Part shown: positions 16,700 to 25,153 of the stretch, piece after piece
Layout of the letters: the number at the start of each line of letters is the position of its first letter
Numbering within the stretch: position 1 is the first letter of the stretch
Assembly (NCBI GenBank): GCA_016194585.1
Contig: JACQBG010000042.1
Span: forward strand, 1-64,000
DNA: 64,000 nucleotides
Direction: 5' to 3'
DNA from: Gemmatimonadota bacterium
Lineage (GTDB): Bacteria; Gemmatimonadota; Gemmatimonadetes; Gemmatimonadales; Gemmatimonadaceae
Program-made: the position numbers and the translations under genes
The notes under the pieces: model-generated
Told to the model about the DNA's origin: nothing
The model's input: the letters and a program-made list of their open reading frames with translations, nothing else
The model's database searches: none

Positions 16700-19087
16700 A
16701 TGGCCAGCACCGTTCCCGAGATCTTCCGTTCGATGGAGTACGGCCCGGCGCCGGAGAGCGACAAGGCCGCGCTCGCGTGGATCGACGCGCACAAATCCAC
16801 CTTCGGCCACCACATCGGCGGCGCCTGGACGAAGCCGAAGGCGACGTTCGACGTCATCAACCCCGCGACCGCGAAAGTCATCGCGAAGGTGTCGCAGGGA
16901 TCCACCGCCGACGTCGATGCCGCGGTGAAGGCGGCGAGGGCCGCCCTTCCCGCCTGGCGCGCCTCGAGCGGCCACGACCGCGCGCGGCAGCTGTACGCGC
17001 TCGCCCGCGCCGTGCAGCGCCACGCGCGGCTCTTCGCGGTGCTCGAGACGATCGACAACGGCAAGAGCATCCGCGAGACGCGCGACATCGACATCCCGCT
17101 GGTGGCGCGGCACTTCTATCACCACGCCGGCTGGGCACAGCTCTTCGAGACCGAGTTCGCTGGACATCAGGGCGCCGGCGTCGTGGGCCAGATCATCCCC
17201 TGGAACTTCCCGCTGCTCATGCTCGCCTGGAAGGTCGCGCCCGCGCTCGCCGCGGGGTGCACCGTCGTGCTCAAGCCCGCCGAATACACGCCCCTCACCG
17301 CGCTCGCCTTCGCCGAGATCGCACGCGAGGCGGGACTGCCCGCGGGCGTCCTCAACATCGTGACCGGCGACGGCGCCACCGGCGCGGCGCTCGTCGACCA
17401 CCCGGACGTCGACAAGCTCGCTTTCACGGGGAGCACTGACGTCGGCCGCATCATCCGCAAGCACACCGCGGGGAGCGGCAAGAAGCTCTCGCTCGAACTC
17501 GGTGGCAAGAGCCCGTTCGTCGTGTTCGACGACGCCGACCTCGACAGCGTGGTGGAGGGAGTGGTCGACGCCATCTGGTTCAATCAAGGGCAGGTGTGCT
17601 GCGCGGGGTCGCGGCTCCTCGTGAAAGAGGGGATCTACGATCGCCTCACGGAGAAGCTCCGCACGCGGATGGAGAAGCTCCGTATCGGCTCGCCGCTCGA
17701 CAAGGCGGTCGACATGGGCGCGATCGTCGCGCCCGTGCAGCTCGAGCGCATCGCGTCGCTCGTCGAGCAGGGGAAGCAGGAAGGATGCGAGTGCTGGCAG
17801 CCGAGCTGGGCCGTGCCGAAGGAAGGCTCATTCTATCCGCCCACGCTGTTCACCAACGTCGCGCCGAGCGCGACGCTCGCGCAGGTCGAGATCTTCGGAC
17901 CCGTGCTCGTGTCGATGACCTTCCGCACGCCGGAGGAAGCCGTCGCGCTCGCGAACAACACGCCGTTCGGCCTCGCCGCGAGCGTGTGGAGCGACAACCT
18001 GAACCTCGCGCTCGACGTCGCGCCGAAGATCAAGGCGGGCGTGGTGTGGATCAACTGCACGAACCTCTTCGACGCCGCGGCCGGCTTCGGTGGCTATCGG
18101 GAGTCCGGATACGGCCGCGAGGGTGGGCGCGAGGGGATGTGGGAGTACGTCAAGCCGATCGCCCCTAGTAAGGCGCCCAAGGCCGTGAAGCCCGCCAAGC
18201 CGGTGGCGAAGCAGCGCGCGACGGTCCCGGCGAGCGAGCCGGCGTCCGTCGGCATCGACCGCACGCCGAAGCTGTTCATCGGCGGCAAGCAGGCGCGTCC
18301 GGACTCGGGCTACTCGATCCGCGTCGAAGGACCGTCGGGCGCGCATCTCGGCGACGTCGGCGATGGGAACCGCAAGGACATCCGCAACGCCGTCGAGGCG
18401 GCGCGTGGCGCGCTGGGCGGGTGGTCGCGCGCGAGCGGGCACAATCGCGGTCAGATCCTCTATTACGTCGCGGAGAACCTCTCGGCGCGCGCGGCGGAAT
18501 TCGCGGCGCGGCTGCGGAACATGACCGGGGTGGACGGCGCCGCCGAAGTGGATGCGACGATCCGCCGCCTGTTCACCTACGCGGCCTGGGCCGACAAGTG
18601 GGACGGGCAGGTGCACCAGACGCCGATCCGCGGCGTCACGCTGGCGATGCACGAACCGGTCGGCGTGATCGGCATCGCCGCGCCCGCGGCGGCGCCGCTA
18701 CTCGGCTTCGTCTCGCTCGTCGCGCCGGCGATCGCCTGCGGCAACACCGTGGTCGCGACGCCGAGCGAGCCGTACCCGCTCGCCGTCACCGACTTCTACC
18801 AGGTGCTCGAGACGAGCGACGTGCCCGCCGGCGTGGTGAACATCGTCACGGGGCACGCCGATGAGCTCGCGAAGGTGCTCGCCGACCACGACGACGTGGA
18901 CGCCATCTGGCACTTCAACGGACGCGACGGCGCGAAGGCGTGCGAGCTCGCGAGCTGCGGGAACATGAAGCAGACGTGGTGCGACTGGTCGCCGCGCGAC
19001 TGGATGGACGCGGCGCAGGGCGAGGGACGCGCGTTCCTCCGCCACGCCACGCAGGTGAAGAACATCTGGATCCCGTACGGGGAGTGA
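16700..19087 (+). CDS. Two-domain aldehyde dehydrogenase (ALDH16-like)
   Basis: A 795-residue protein made of two aldehyde-dehydrogenase units. The N-terminal unit (about 35-495) is complete: PWNFP, Glu266 in LELGGKSP, catalytic Cys300 in FNQGQVCCAGSR, FGPV and the C-terminal GFGGYRESGYGREGG. A Lys/Pro/Ala linker follows (about 495-520). The second unit (about 525-795) keeps IGGKQ, PVGVIGIAAPA, VVNIVTGHAD and a degenerate cofactor fold but has no GQxC motif, so it should be inactive. This is the plan of the ALDH16 family. The position two bases after deoC suggests oxidation of acetaldehyde to acetate. The gene ends at a large inverted repeat. Confidence 0.92.
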   Translation: MASTVPEIFRSMEYGPAPESDKAALAWIDAHKSTFGHHIGGAWTKPKATFDVINPATAKVIAKVSQGSTADVDAAVKAARAALPAWRASSGHDRARQLYALARAVQRHARLFAVLETIDNGKSIRETRDIDIPLVARHFYHHAGWAQLFETEFAGHQGAGVVGQIIPWNFPLLMLAWKVAPALAAGCTVVLKPAEYTPLTALAFAEIAREAGLPAGVLNIVTGDGATGAALVDHPDVDKLAFTGSTDVGRIIRKHTAGSGKKLSLELGGKSPFVVFDDADLDSVVEGVVDAIWFNQGQVCCAGSRLLVKEGIYDRLTEKLRTRMEKLRIGSPLDKAVDMGAIVAPVQLERIASLVEQGKQEGCECWQPSWAVPKEGSFYPPTLFTNVAPSATLAQVEIFGPVLVSMTFRTPEEAVALANNTPFGLAASVWSDNLNLALDVAPKIKAGVVWINCTNLFDAAAGFGGYRESGYGREGGREGMWEYVKPIAPSKAPKAVKPAKPVAKQRATVPASEPASVGIDRTPKLFIGGKQARPDSGYSIRVEGPSGAHLGDVGDGNRKDIRNAVEAARGALGGWSRASGHNRGQILYYVAENLSARAAEFAARLRNMTGVDGAAEVDATIRRLFTYAAWADKWDGQVHQTPIRGVTLAMHEPVGVIGIAAPAAAPLLGFVSLVAPAIACGNTVVATPSEPYPLAVTDFYQVLETSDVPAGVVNIVTGHADELAKVLADHDDVDAIWHFNGRDGAKACELASCGNMKQTWCDWSPRDWMDAAQGEGRAFLRHATQVKNIWIPYGE

Positions 19088-19097
19088 GGCGCGGTCC

Positions 19098-19294
19098 GGG
19101 TCTCGCGACTCGGGCGATGCTACTGCTGGACACGGACCGCACGGATCGAGAGCACGATCCGCACGGATGAAACGAATGGGGGAACGACGGTGCGCCGTGC
19201 ACGCTGTCGTTCCCCCATTCAGTCATCCGTGACGATCCGCCGTCTCGATCCGTGCGATCCGTGTCCGGCGGTCAGACTCTCCGGGTCGCGACCC
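19098..19294. repeat. Long inverted repeat between convergent genes
   Basis: Two arms of about 90 bases (19098-19188 and 19206-19294) are imperfect reverse complements. The inner 15 bases, GAATGGGGGAACGAC at 19174-19188 and its complement at 19206-19220, match perfectly around a 17-base loop. Further out both arms carry GGACACGGAxCGCACGGATCGAGA. It fills the whole space between the aldehyde dehydrogenase and the UPF0173-type hydrolase genes, so it may act as a bidirectional terminator. The CACGGAT core is also found at 39003-39060. No U-run is present. Confidence 0.8.
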
Positions 19295-20067
19295 TAGAAC
19301 GCGCGCGTCTCTCCCGGCTTCATCACCGCGAGCCGCGCATCTCCCTTGAATGCCGCGCGCACCTGCGCCTCAGTGTTCAACGCCGGGAAGGTCGCGTAGT
19401 GCATCGGGATGATCGCGGTCGGCGTGAAGTACTTCTTCACCGCGAACGCCGCCGTGGCGGCGTCCTCCGTGTACGGACCGCCGCCCACGCCGAGCAGCAG
19501 GATCGACGGGTGGTACCGTTCCTGGATGAGCGCCATGTCGCCGAACACCCAGGTGTCTCCAGTGTGATAGAGCGAGCGTCCGTCGGCGAAGGTGAGCACG
19601 AAGCCCAGCGGACGTCCCCCGGGGTCGCTCGAATGCATGGCCGGCACGAGGTGCACCGTGACGTCGCCGAACTGCATCGTGCCGCCCACATTGCCCCCCA
19701 TCGCCTGCCCCTCGGGGAGCCCCAGCGTGTTCACCCACTCGAAGGCCCCCACCACCGGCGCGCCGCTCGCCTGCGCGAGCGCCTTGGTGTCGCCCGCGTG
19801 ATCGAAGTGCGAGTGCGAGATGAGGATCGCCGCCGGCTTGTTGGCTCCGCTCCAGCGGGCAGCGGGCTTGAGCGAGTCCGGTGCGCTCGGATTGCCCGAG
19901 AGCCAGGGGTCGATGAGCAGGCGGGTACCGCCCGGCGAGACGACTTCGAAACCGGCATGACCGAGCCAACGGACGGAGATCTTGCCGGCGACGTGTCTTG
20001 GCTGCGCGCTCAAAGCGCCGGCGAGGACGACCGTGGCGACGGCCGCGAGGGACCGAACAAGACGCAT
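19294..20067 (-). CDS. Exported metallo-beta-lactamase-fold hydrolase (UlaG/UPF0173-like)
   Basis: A 257-residue protein with a signal peptide (MRLVRSLAAV to AGALSA) and Gln22 as first mature residue, followed by a metallo-hydrolase domain. Metal ligands are visible in LGHAGFEV, SHSHFDHAGDT (the HxHxDH signature), VPAMHSS, LYHTGDTWVF and IPMHYATFP. The pattern matches the UPF0173 / L-ascorbate-6-phosphate-lactonase-like branch rather than true beta-lactamases or glyoxalase II. An exported form is less usual than the cytoplasmic one. A longer frame begins 24 codons upstream, but the ATG at 20067 places the signal peptide correctly. Substrate unknown. It is on the same strand as the desaturase that starts 1 kb upstream. 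Confidence 0.85.
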   Translation of the reverse strand: MRLVRSLAAVATVVLAGALSAQPRHVAGKISVRWLGHAGFEVVSPGGTRLLIDPWLSGNPSAPDSLKPAARWSGANKPAAILISHSHFDHAGDTKALAQASGAPVVGAFEWVNTLGLPEGQAMGGNVGGTMQFGDVTVHLVPAMHSSDPGGRPLGFVLTFADGRSLYHTGDTWVFGDMALIQERYHPSILLLGVGGGPYTEDAATAAFAVKKYFTPTAIIPMHYATFPALNTEAQVRAAFKGDARLAVMKPGETRAF

Positions 20068-20154
20068 GTGAGACTCCAGTGAAAGGTCCACCAACCATCC
20101 ATCAATGCACGAAGCCGGCCGCGAGTGCCCGCCGCCCATCGCCGCTGGTGCCTC

Positions 20155-21126
20155 TCAGGCGCCGCCGACCGTGTTGGCGGCGCCGCCACGGTTGCTGCGT
20201 GTCACCCGCGAGTACAGCGACAGCTCCGGGTCGGCGATGAACCGGACGAGCAACCGGCTCCACGACCGGTGCGCCCGCAGCGTGTCGTAGAACTCGGGCG
20301 CAGCGCGGCGGATCGCCGGCAACCGGTGCCACGGCACCGATGGGAGGTCGTGATGCTCATTGTGATATCCGACGTTGAGCGCCACGGCGTTGAGCGGGCC
20401 ATAGTAGCTCGACGTCTCCTGGTCGCCGTGCGTGAGGAAGTGCTCCTGGATCCAGCGCGCGCCGAGCGGATGCAGCCCGACCGAGAAGCAGAGCGACGCG
20501 GCGAGGTAGGCGAACGCCCGTGGGCCGAGCACGCTCCAGACGGCCGCGTCGAACGCGAGCTGCGCGATCCAGTTGCCCGCGACCCATGGGTCGAGCAACC
20601 GGATCTCCCGCAGGCGGAACGCGCGGGCGATCTGGAAGAACGGGAAGAACAACAGCCAGAGCGCCTTCCGCACGGTCCCGTTCTGCACGAGCCGCGCTTC
20701 CCACGGGGCGGGAAGGTCGGCGTCGAGTTCCGTCACGCCCTGATACGAATGGTGCTTGAGATGGTAGTGTCGGAACGAGACCGCGCTCGGGAAGATCTGC
20801 GGCAGGTTCGCGACGATCGCGAGCGACGTGTTCTGCCAGCGCCGCGGGAGCACCAGATCGTGCGAACACTCGTGCACCATGACGAACAGCGCATGATCGA
20901 GGAACGCGCCGACGCACCACGCGAGCGCGAGCACGGCCCACCACGGCGCGCTTCGGACCTCGAAGGCCAGTATGCCCTGCAGCGCGACCGTCCCAAGGAT
21001 CGCCACGGCGGTCCACGGGTTCCGCCCCACGAGCGAGCGCAGGCCGGGATGGGCGCGCAACAGCGCCTGCGTGCGGGCGCGGTGCGGTTCGCGGTCGTCG
21101 CTCCAGCGGAAGGACGGGGCAGCCAT
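20155..21126 (-). CDS. Sphingolipid delta-4 desaturase-like fatty acyl desaturase
   Basis: A 323-residue integral membrane di-iron desaturase. Histidine boxes are H85ECSH89, H122LKHH126 and H255NEHH259. Two features go beyond a generic desaturase. The N-terminus (FRWSDDREPHRARTQ, then HPGLRSLVGRNP) follows the pattern of the Lipid_DES N-terminal domain of DEGS1-type enzymes. The third box lies in SYYGPLNAVALNVGYHNEHH, followed by RLPAIRRAAPEFYDTL and PELSLYSRVTR, close to the animal and fungal sphingolipid delta-4 desaturase C-terminus. The likely reaction is introduction of a delta-4 double bond into a dihydroceramide-type lipid, but the substrate is unproven. The SDR gene ends nine bases upstream, so the two probably form an operon. 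Confidence 0.85.
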   Translation of the reverse strand: MAAPSFRWSDDREPHRARTQALLRAHPGLRSLVGRNPWTAVAILGTVALQGILAFEVRSAPWWAVLALAWCVGAFLDHALFVMVHECSHDLVLPRRWQNTSLAIVANLPQIFPSAVSFRHYHLKHHSYQGVTELDADLPAPWEARLVQNGTVRKALWLLFFPFFQIARAFRLREIRLLDPWVAGNWIAQLAFDAAVWSVLGPRAFAYLAASLCFSVGLHPLGARWIQEHFLTHGDQETSSYYGPLNAVALNVGYHNEHHDLPSVPWHRLPAIRRAAPEFYDTLRAHRSWSRLLVRFIADPELSLYSRVTRSNRGGAANTVGGA

Positions 21127-21135
21127 ACGGGAAGT

Positions 21136-22158
21136 CTATCGCGGCGCGATGGAGCCCGCGACGCCGGAGTGGGCCGGCAACCAGCCGGCGTCGCGGTACC
21201 ACGCGTACGTCTCGCGGACGCCGTCGTCGAACGAAACGGCGGCGTGCCAGCCGAGCTCGGCGCGCGCACGACTCGCGTCGCACGTCCACCAGCGCGGACG
21301 CGCGAGCGCGACTTTGTGGGGAGAGACGAGCGGCACCGTGCCGCGCCGCGCGAAGAGCGGTCCGAGCGCGGCACCGGCCGCGAGCGTCCACGCCGGCAGT
21401 TGCACCGCGCGCAGCGAACGCCCCGCGGCCGCGGCGACCGCGCCGTACAGCTCGCGCCAGCTCACCGATCGCTCCGCCGCGACGAAGTAGGTGCGTCCGA
21501 CGGCCGCCGGCGAGTCTGCCGCCGCGAGCACCGCGCCGACGACGTCACGCACGTGCACGATCGACAGCCGCTGCTCCGCCGGCGCCGCGTACACGGCGAT
21601 CGGCGCGAGCGCCTGCCGGAACGCCTCGAGAAAATCGCGGTCGCGCGGTCCGTACACCGCCGCCGGCCGGATGACCGTGACCGGCACACGGTCCGCGAAC
21701 TCGGCCACCGCGCGCTCGCCCGCCAGTTTCGAAGCGCCGTACGCCTCGACGGGGGCTGGTTCGTCCGTCTCTCTTCTGGGCGAATCGGCCGCCGGCGCCG
21801 GTCCCGATGCGGCGAGCGACGAGAGGTACACCAGGCGCGGCGGCGTGTCGCCGCGAGCCGCCAGCGCGCGCGCGATGTGACGCGTCGGCGCGACGTTGTG
21901 CCGCTCGAACTCCGCGGCGCTGCGCGCCCTCGTGGCGGCACCCAGGTGAAAGCAGTGCGTCACTCCCCGCCAGACCGGCGAGTGGGTCAGCGCCTCCGCG
22001 TCGGCGAAGTCGACGAAATGCGTGGACGCGTCGTCCATCCCCGCGCCGCGCCGGCTCTCCGCCCGGCGGAGGAGTCGCACCTCGACGCCGCGCGATCGGA
22101 GCACCTCGACGAGATGTCCTCCGATGAAGCCCGTGCCGCCGGTCACCACTGCCACCAT
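21136..22158 (-). CDS. NAD-dependent epimerase/dehydratase (extended SDR)
   Basis: A 340-residue Rossmann-fold oxidoreductase. The dinucleotide motif VTGGTGFIGG is at residues 5-14, the active-site YGASKLAGER supplies Tyr and Lys, and VIRPAAVYGPRD follows as usual for extended SDRs. The ATG at 22158 puts the Rossmann motif at the N-terminus; an earlier in-frame start would add 27 unrelated residues. Directly upstream of the desaturase gene with a nine-base gap. Extended SDRs serve as 3-ketosphinganine/ceramide-pathway reductases (CerR) in some bacteria and as sugar-nucleotide or sterol enzymes elsewhere. The neighbour makes a lipid role plausible, not proven. Confidence 0.85.
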   Translation of the reverse strand: MVAVVTGGTGFIGGHLVEVLRSRGVEVRLLRRAESRRGAGMDDASTHFVDFADAEALTHSPVWRGVTHCFHLGAATRARSAAEFERHNVAPTRHIARALAARGDTPPRLVYLSSLAASGPAPAADSPRRETDEPAPVEAYGASKLAGERAVAEFADRVPVTVIRPAAVYGPRDRDFLEAFRQALAPIAVYAAPAEQRLSIVHVRDVVGAVLAAADSPAAVGRTYFVAAERSVSWRELYGAVAAAAGRSLRAVQLPAWTLAAGAALGPLFARRGTVPLVSPHKVALARPRWWTCDASRARAELGWHAAVSFDDGVRETYAWYRDAGWLPAHSGVAGSIAPR

Positions 22159-22248
22159 GGGAGCGGAATAGGGTCTGCCCCCTGCAGGACGACAGTGGCG
22201 CACGCGCGGTCGCGCGCTCAGCTTTCGCGCCATGTGCATCCGCCGACC

Positions 22249-23964
22249 GTGAGCCGCGCGACCATCTCCCGGCTGCCGAGCGGGAGAGCGGCAGGGCTCG
22301 GCCTCGCGCTCTCACTGATGGTCACGGCGCCGGCGCTCGTCGGCGCGCTCGCGCTCGATGCCGGCCTCTCGCTCGCGCCGTGGATGCTCGGCGGCAGCTG
22401 GCTCGCGATCGCCGGGTGGCACGTCTGGTCGAGCGCCGGCCGGCGACGCGCCACGGTCGACATCGCGGCGTGCATCGCGGTCGTCACCCTCGCGCTCTCG
22501 CTCGCTTCGACCGTGTTCGACCTCTCGTTCGACGGGCAGTACTACCACGAGACGGCGATCCGCCTGCTCGCCGGCGGCTGGAATCCGGTCTGGAACAGCG
22601 CTGCCGCCGAGTCGCTCCCCTCCGGCATGCACGTCGTGAGCATCCCGAAGGCCGCCTGGATCGTCGAGGCGATGCTCACGCAGGGCACGGGAGCGCTGGA
22701 GAGTGCGAAGGGACTCCAGGCGATCGCGCTCGCCGCCGCCTTCCTCCTCGCCTGGCCTTCGCTGGAATGCCTCGGCGTGCGCCGGCGCGCCGCGGTCATC
22801 GTCGCACTGCTCGCGGCGGCGAACCCCGTCGCACTCCAGCAGCTGCAGTCGTTCTACACCGACGGCCTCCTGGCGTCGTCGCTCGTGGCCGTTCTCGCGC
22901 TCGCCGTGCTGTTCGCGCACACCCAGGCCTGGCGATTCGGATGCGCGCTGGCGTTGGCACTCGCGTTCGTCGCGAACCTGAAGTTCGCCGGCGTCGTCTA
23001 CGCCGCGTTGATCGCTCTGGCCGTGTGGCTCACGCTGGTGCGACGGGGCACGATGAGCGCGCGCCGATGGATGCAGGTCGCGTCGCTCGCCGCCGCGGTC
23101 GCGGCCGTGGAGGGGGTCAATCCCTATCTGACGAACACGCTGCGGCACGGCCATCCCGCGTACCCGTTCGCCGGTCCCGACGCCCAGCCGATCGTGCGCC
23201 AGGTGTTCTACGAGCCGACGTTCCTCGCGATGTCGGCGCCGGAGCGCGTCGCGATCTCGCTGTTCGGGGAATCGAGCGACGACACCGAGCGCGCGCCGCG
23301 CTGGAAGGTGCCGTTCACGCTCCATGCGCAGGAAGTCGGTGCCTTCACGACCGTGGATACTCGCATCGCGGGCTGGGGTCCGTGGTTCGGGGGCGCGCTG
23401 CTCCTCTCGGCGGTGATCCTCGCGTTCGCCCGAACGAGCGAACGGGCCCGTTCCAGGACGCTCGCGGCGCTATCGGCCGCGTTCGTCCTGACGGCGCTCA
23501 TCGTCCCGTACGGCTTCTACGCCCGATACACGCCGCAAGTCTGGTTCGCCGCGCTTCCGGCGCTGCTGCTCGATGACCTCCGGGGATGGCGCACTCGGGC
23601 GCTGGCCGCGATCCTCGCTGCGAATCTCGCCTTCGTGGCGACCGTCTCCACCGCCGCGCAGCTCGTCACGGAGCGGACGCACCGCGCGCAGCTGCGCGCG
23701 CTGGCGGCGCAGGCCGCCGGCGTCCCGGTCGCGGTGACACAGCGCGAGGCGCCGTTCGAGAACGTCGACCTGCACTTCGCGGCGTTCGGGCTGCGCACGC
23801 AGGCGGCGCCGGTCGCGCCGTGTGCCGCACCGGCGCAGTTGCTGCGCACGCACGCGTGGATGTGCCTGGCGGACGGCCGCTCCCCCGACCCCGCCCCCGA
23901 CCCGCTCCGCGTGATCGAGCCGCTGCGATCACGGCTGCGAGCCGTGATCGGCGCGCGACCGTAG
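22249..23964 (+). CDS. Polytopic membrane protein, possible GT-C glycosyltransferase
   Basis: About 571 residues with many hydrophobic helices and a C-terminal soluble part (about 470-571). The first loop contains FDGQYYHETAIRLLAGGWNP, with acidic and aromatic residues like the catalytic loop 1 of GT-C enzymes that use polyprenyl-phosphate sugars, and a later NPYLTNTLRHGHPAYPF loop. No family could be assigned with certainty. It is divergent from the SDR-desaturase pair across 90 bases. The start is uncertain: GTG at 22249 or GTG at 22234; no ribosome site decides. The glycosyltransferase genes that follow suggest a role in glycan or glycolipid assembly. Confidence 0.65.
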   Translation: MSRATISRLPSGRAAGLGLALSLMVTAPALVGALALDAGLSLAPWMLGGSWLAIAGWHVWSSAGRRRATVDIAACIAVVTLALSLASTVFDLSFDGQYYHETAIRLLAGGWNPVWNSAAAESLPSGMHVVSIPKAAWIVEAMLTQGTGALESAKGLQAIALAAAFLLAWPSLECLGVRRRAAVIVALLAAANPVALQQLQSFYTDGLLASSLVAVLALAVLFAHTQAWRFGCALALALAFVANLKFAGVVYAALIALAVWLTLVRRGTMSARRWMQVASLAAAVAAVEGVNPYLTNTLRHGHPAYPFAGPDAQPIVRQVFYEPTFLAMSAPERVAISLFGESSDDTERAPRWKVPFTLHAQEVGAFTTVDTRIAGWGPWFGGALLLSAVILAFARTSERARSRTLAALSAAFVLTALIVPYGFYARYTPQVWFAALPALLLDDLRGWRTRALAAILAANLAFVATVSTAAQLVTERTHRAQLRALAAQAAGVPVAVTQREAPFENVDLHFAAFGLRTQAAPVAPCAAPAQLLRTHAWMCLADGRSPDPAPDPLRVIEPLRSRLRAVIGARP

Positions 23965-24028
23965 CGATGCGAGAGCGTCCACCGCCGTCGGTCGGCGCGC
24001 GCTCCGCCGTCCGACGGGAACGCCGCGA

Positions 24029-25153
24029 CTAGTAGCGCACCACGTATCCCTCGCCGCGCCACGTCACACCGCGCCGCGCGAGGAACGTGAAGGGGAGGAT
24101 GAGGAAGATGAACACGGTGTACAGCTCGAGCGCGGGGAGATAGCGCAACCACGCGGCGAGCTGCATGCGCCGTCGCTGCGCGTCGAGCGCGAGCGCGTCG
24201 ACCGCGACGCGTGCCGCCCACACCGCGCTCCACGCGGCCGGCCAGCGCATCCATCCGAGGAGCAGGAAAGCCGCGACGCCGCATCCCCAGCCGAAGGCGA
24301 GCGAGAGCCCGGCGCGGTACGCCCACCCCTGCTCCACACCGCCACCGAGCCACCGGCGTTGCTGGCTGATGAGGGCGCGCAGGTTCGGCACCGGCGTGAG
24401 TCGCACGGTCGTCTCGGCGTCGACGGCGGTGCGCGCGCGCAGTCCCGCGGCGAGGGTCATGCGGAACAGCGCCAGATCCTCCGCGATGCGGAACTCGGCG
24501 CGCTCGAGACCGCCGGCCGAGACGTAGACGTCGCGCCGGATCCCCATGTTCGGGCCGATGCAGATGATCGGCGCGCCGAGTCCGGCCGCTCCGACCGAGA
24601 AGAGCTGCGTGAACGCCCACGAGATGCGTTCGAGCACGCCGACGAGTCCGCGCGGTTCGACGACCAATCCGCCGCCGACCATGCCCACGCCGGGCCCGGC
24701 GAGCGAGAGCATGTGGCGTGCCCATCCGCGCGGCACGGTCGCGTCGGCGTCCGTGATGAGGACCCACGCGCCGGTGGCGACGCGGAAGCCGGCCGCGAGG
24801 CCACGCGCCTTCGCTTCAAGTGCGTTGGCCGGAAGGTCGGCGGTGTGCACCACCGTGGCATGCGGGTGCGCATCGGCGAACGCGTGCAGCAGGCGCGGCG
24901 TCTCGTCGGTCGAGCGGTCGTCCACGAGCACGAGTTGTAACCGGCCAACCGGATAGTCCAGCGCTTCGAGCGACGCGAGGCATGCCGGCAGGTCGGCGGC
25001 CTCGTTGCGCGCCGTCACGAGCACCGACAGCGTCGGACACTCGTCGTCGCGCAACGCGCGCGAATGCGGTAGCCGCCACATCCCGAGCAGCAGGGCGAGC
25101 ATCAGCGCGAAGTACACGCCCACCCAGACGAGGACAAGAATGGGCACGGTCAC
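24029..25153 (-). CDS. GT2-family membrane glycosyltransferase
   Basis: A 374-residue processive-type family 2 glycosyltransferase. An N-terminal membrane helix (about 5-25) precedes the catalytic domain with SVLVTARNEAADL, the nucleotide-sugar motif DDRSTDET (residues 78-85), ITDADATVP, an acceptor-site EDLALF and QQRRW. Two or three membrane helices close the protein. The D, D, D, QxxRW set is shared with ceramide glucosyltransferases (GT21), hyaluronan/cellulose-type synthases and carotenoid glycosyltransferases, so the acceptor cannot be read from sequence. Start is GTG at 25153, overlapping the POTRA-barrel gene stop by four bases, so the two are co-translated. A role in glycosylating a lipid made by the neighbouring desaturase genes is an inference. 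Confidence 0.85.
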   Translation of the reverse strand: MTVPILVLVWVGVYFALMLALLLGMWRLPHSRALRDDECPTLSVLVTARNEAADLPACLASLEALDYPVGRLQLVLVDDRSTDETPRLLHAFADAHPHATVVHTADLPANALEAKARGLAAGFRVATGAWVLITDADATVPRGWARHMLSLAGPGVGMVGGGLVVEPRGLVGVLERISWAFTQLFSVGAAGLGAPIICIGPNMGIRRDVYVSAGGLERAEFRIAEDLALFRMTLAAGLRARTAVDAETTVRLTPVPNLRALISQQRRWLGGGVEQGWAYRAGLSLAFGWGCGVAAFLLLGWMRWPAAWSAVWAARVAVDALALDAQRRRMQLAAWLRYLPALELYTVFIFLILPFTFLARRGVTWRGEGYVVRY

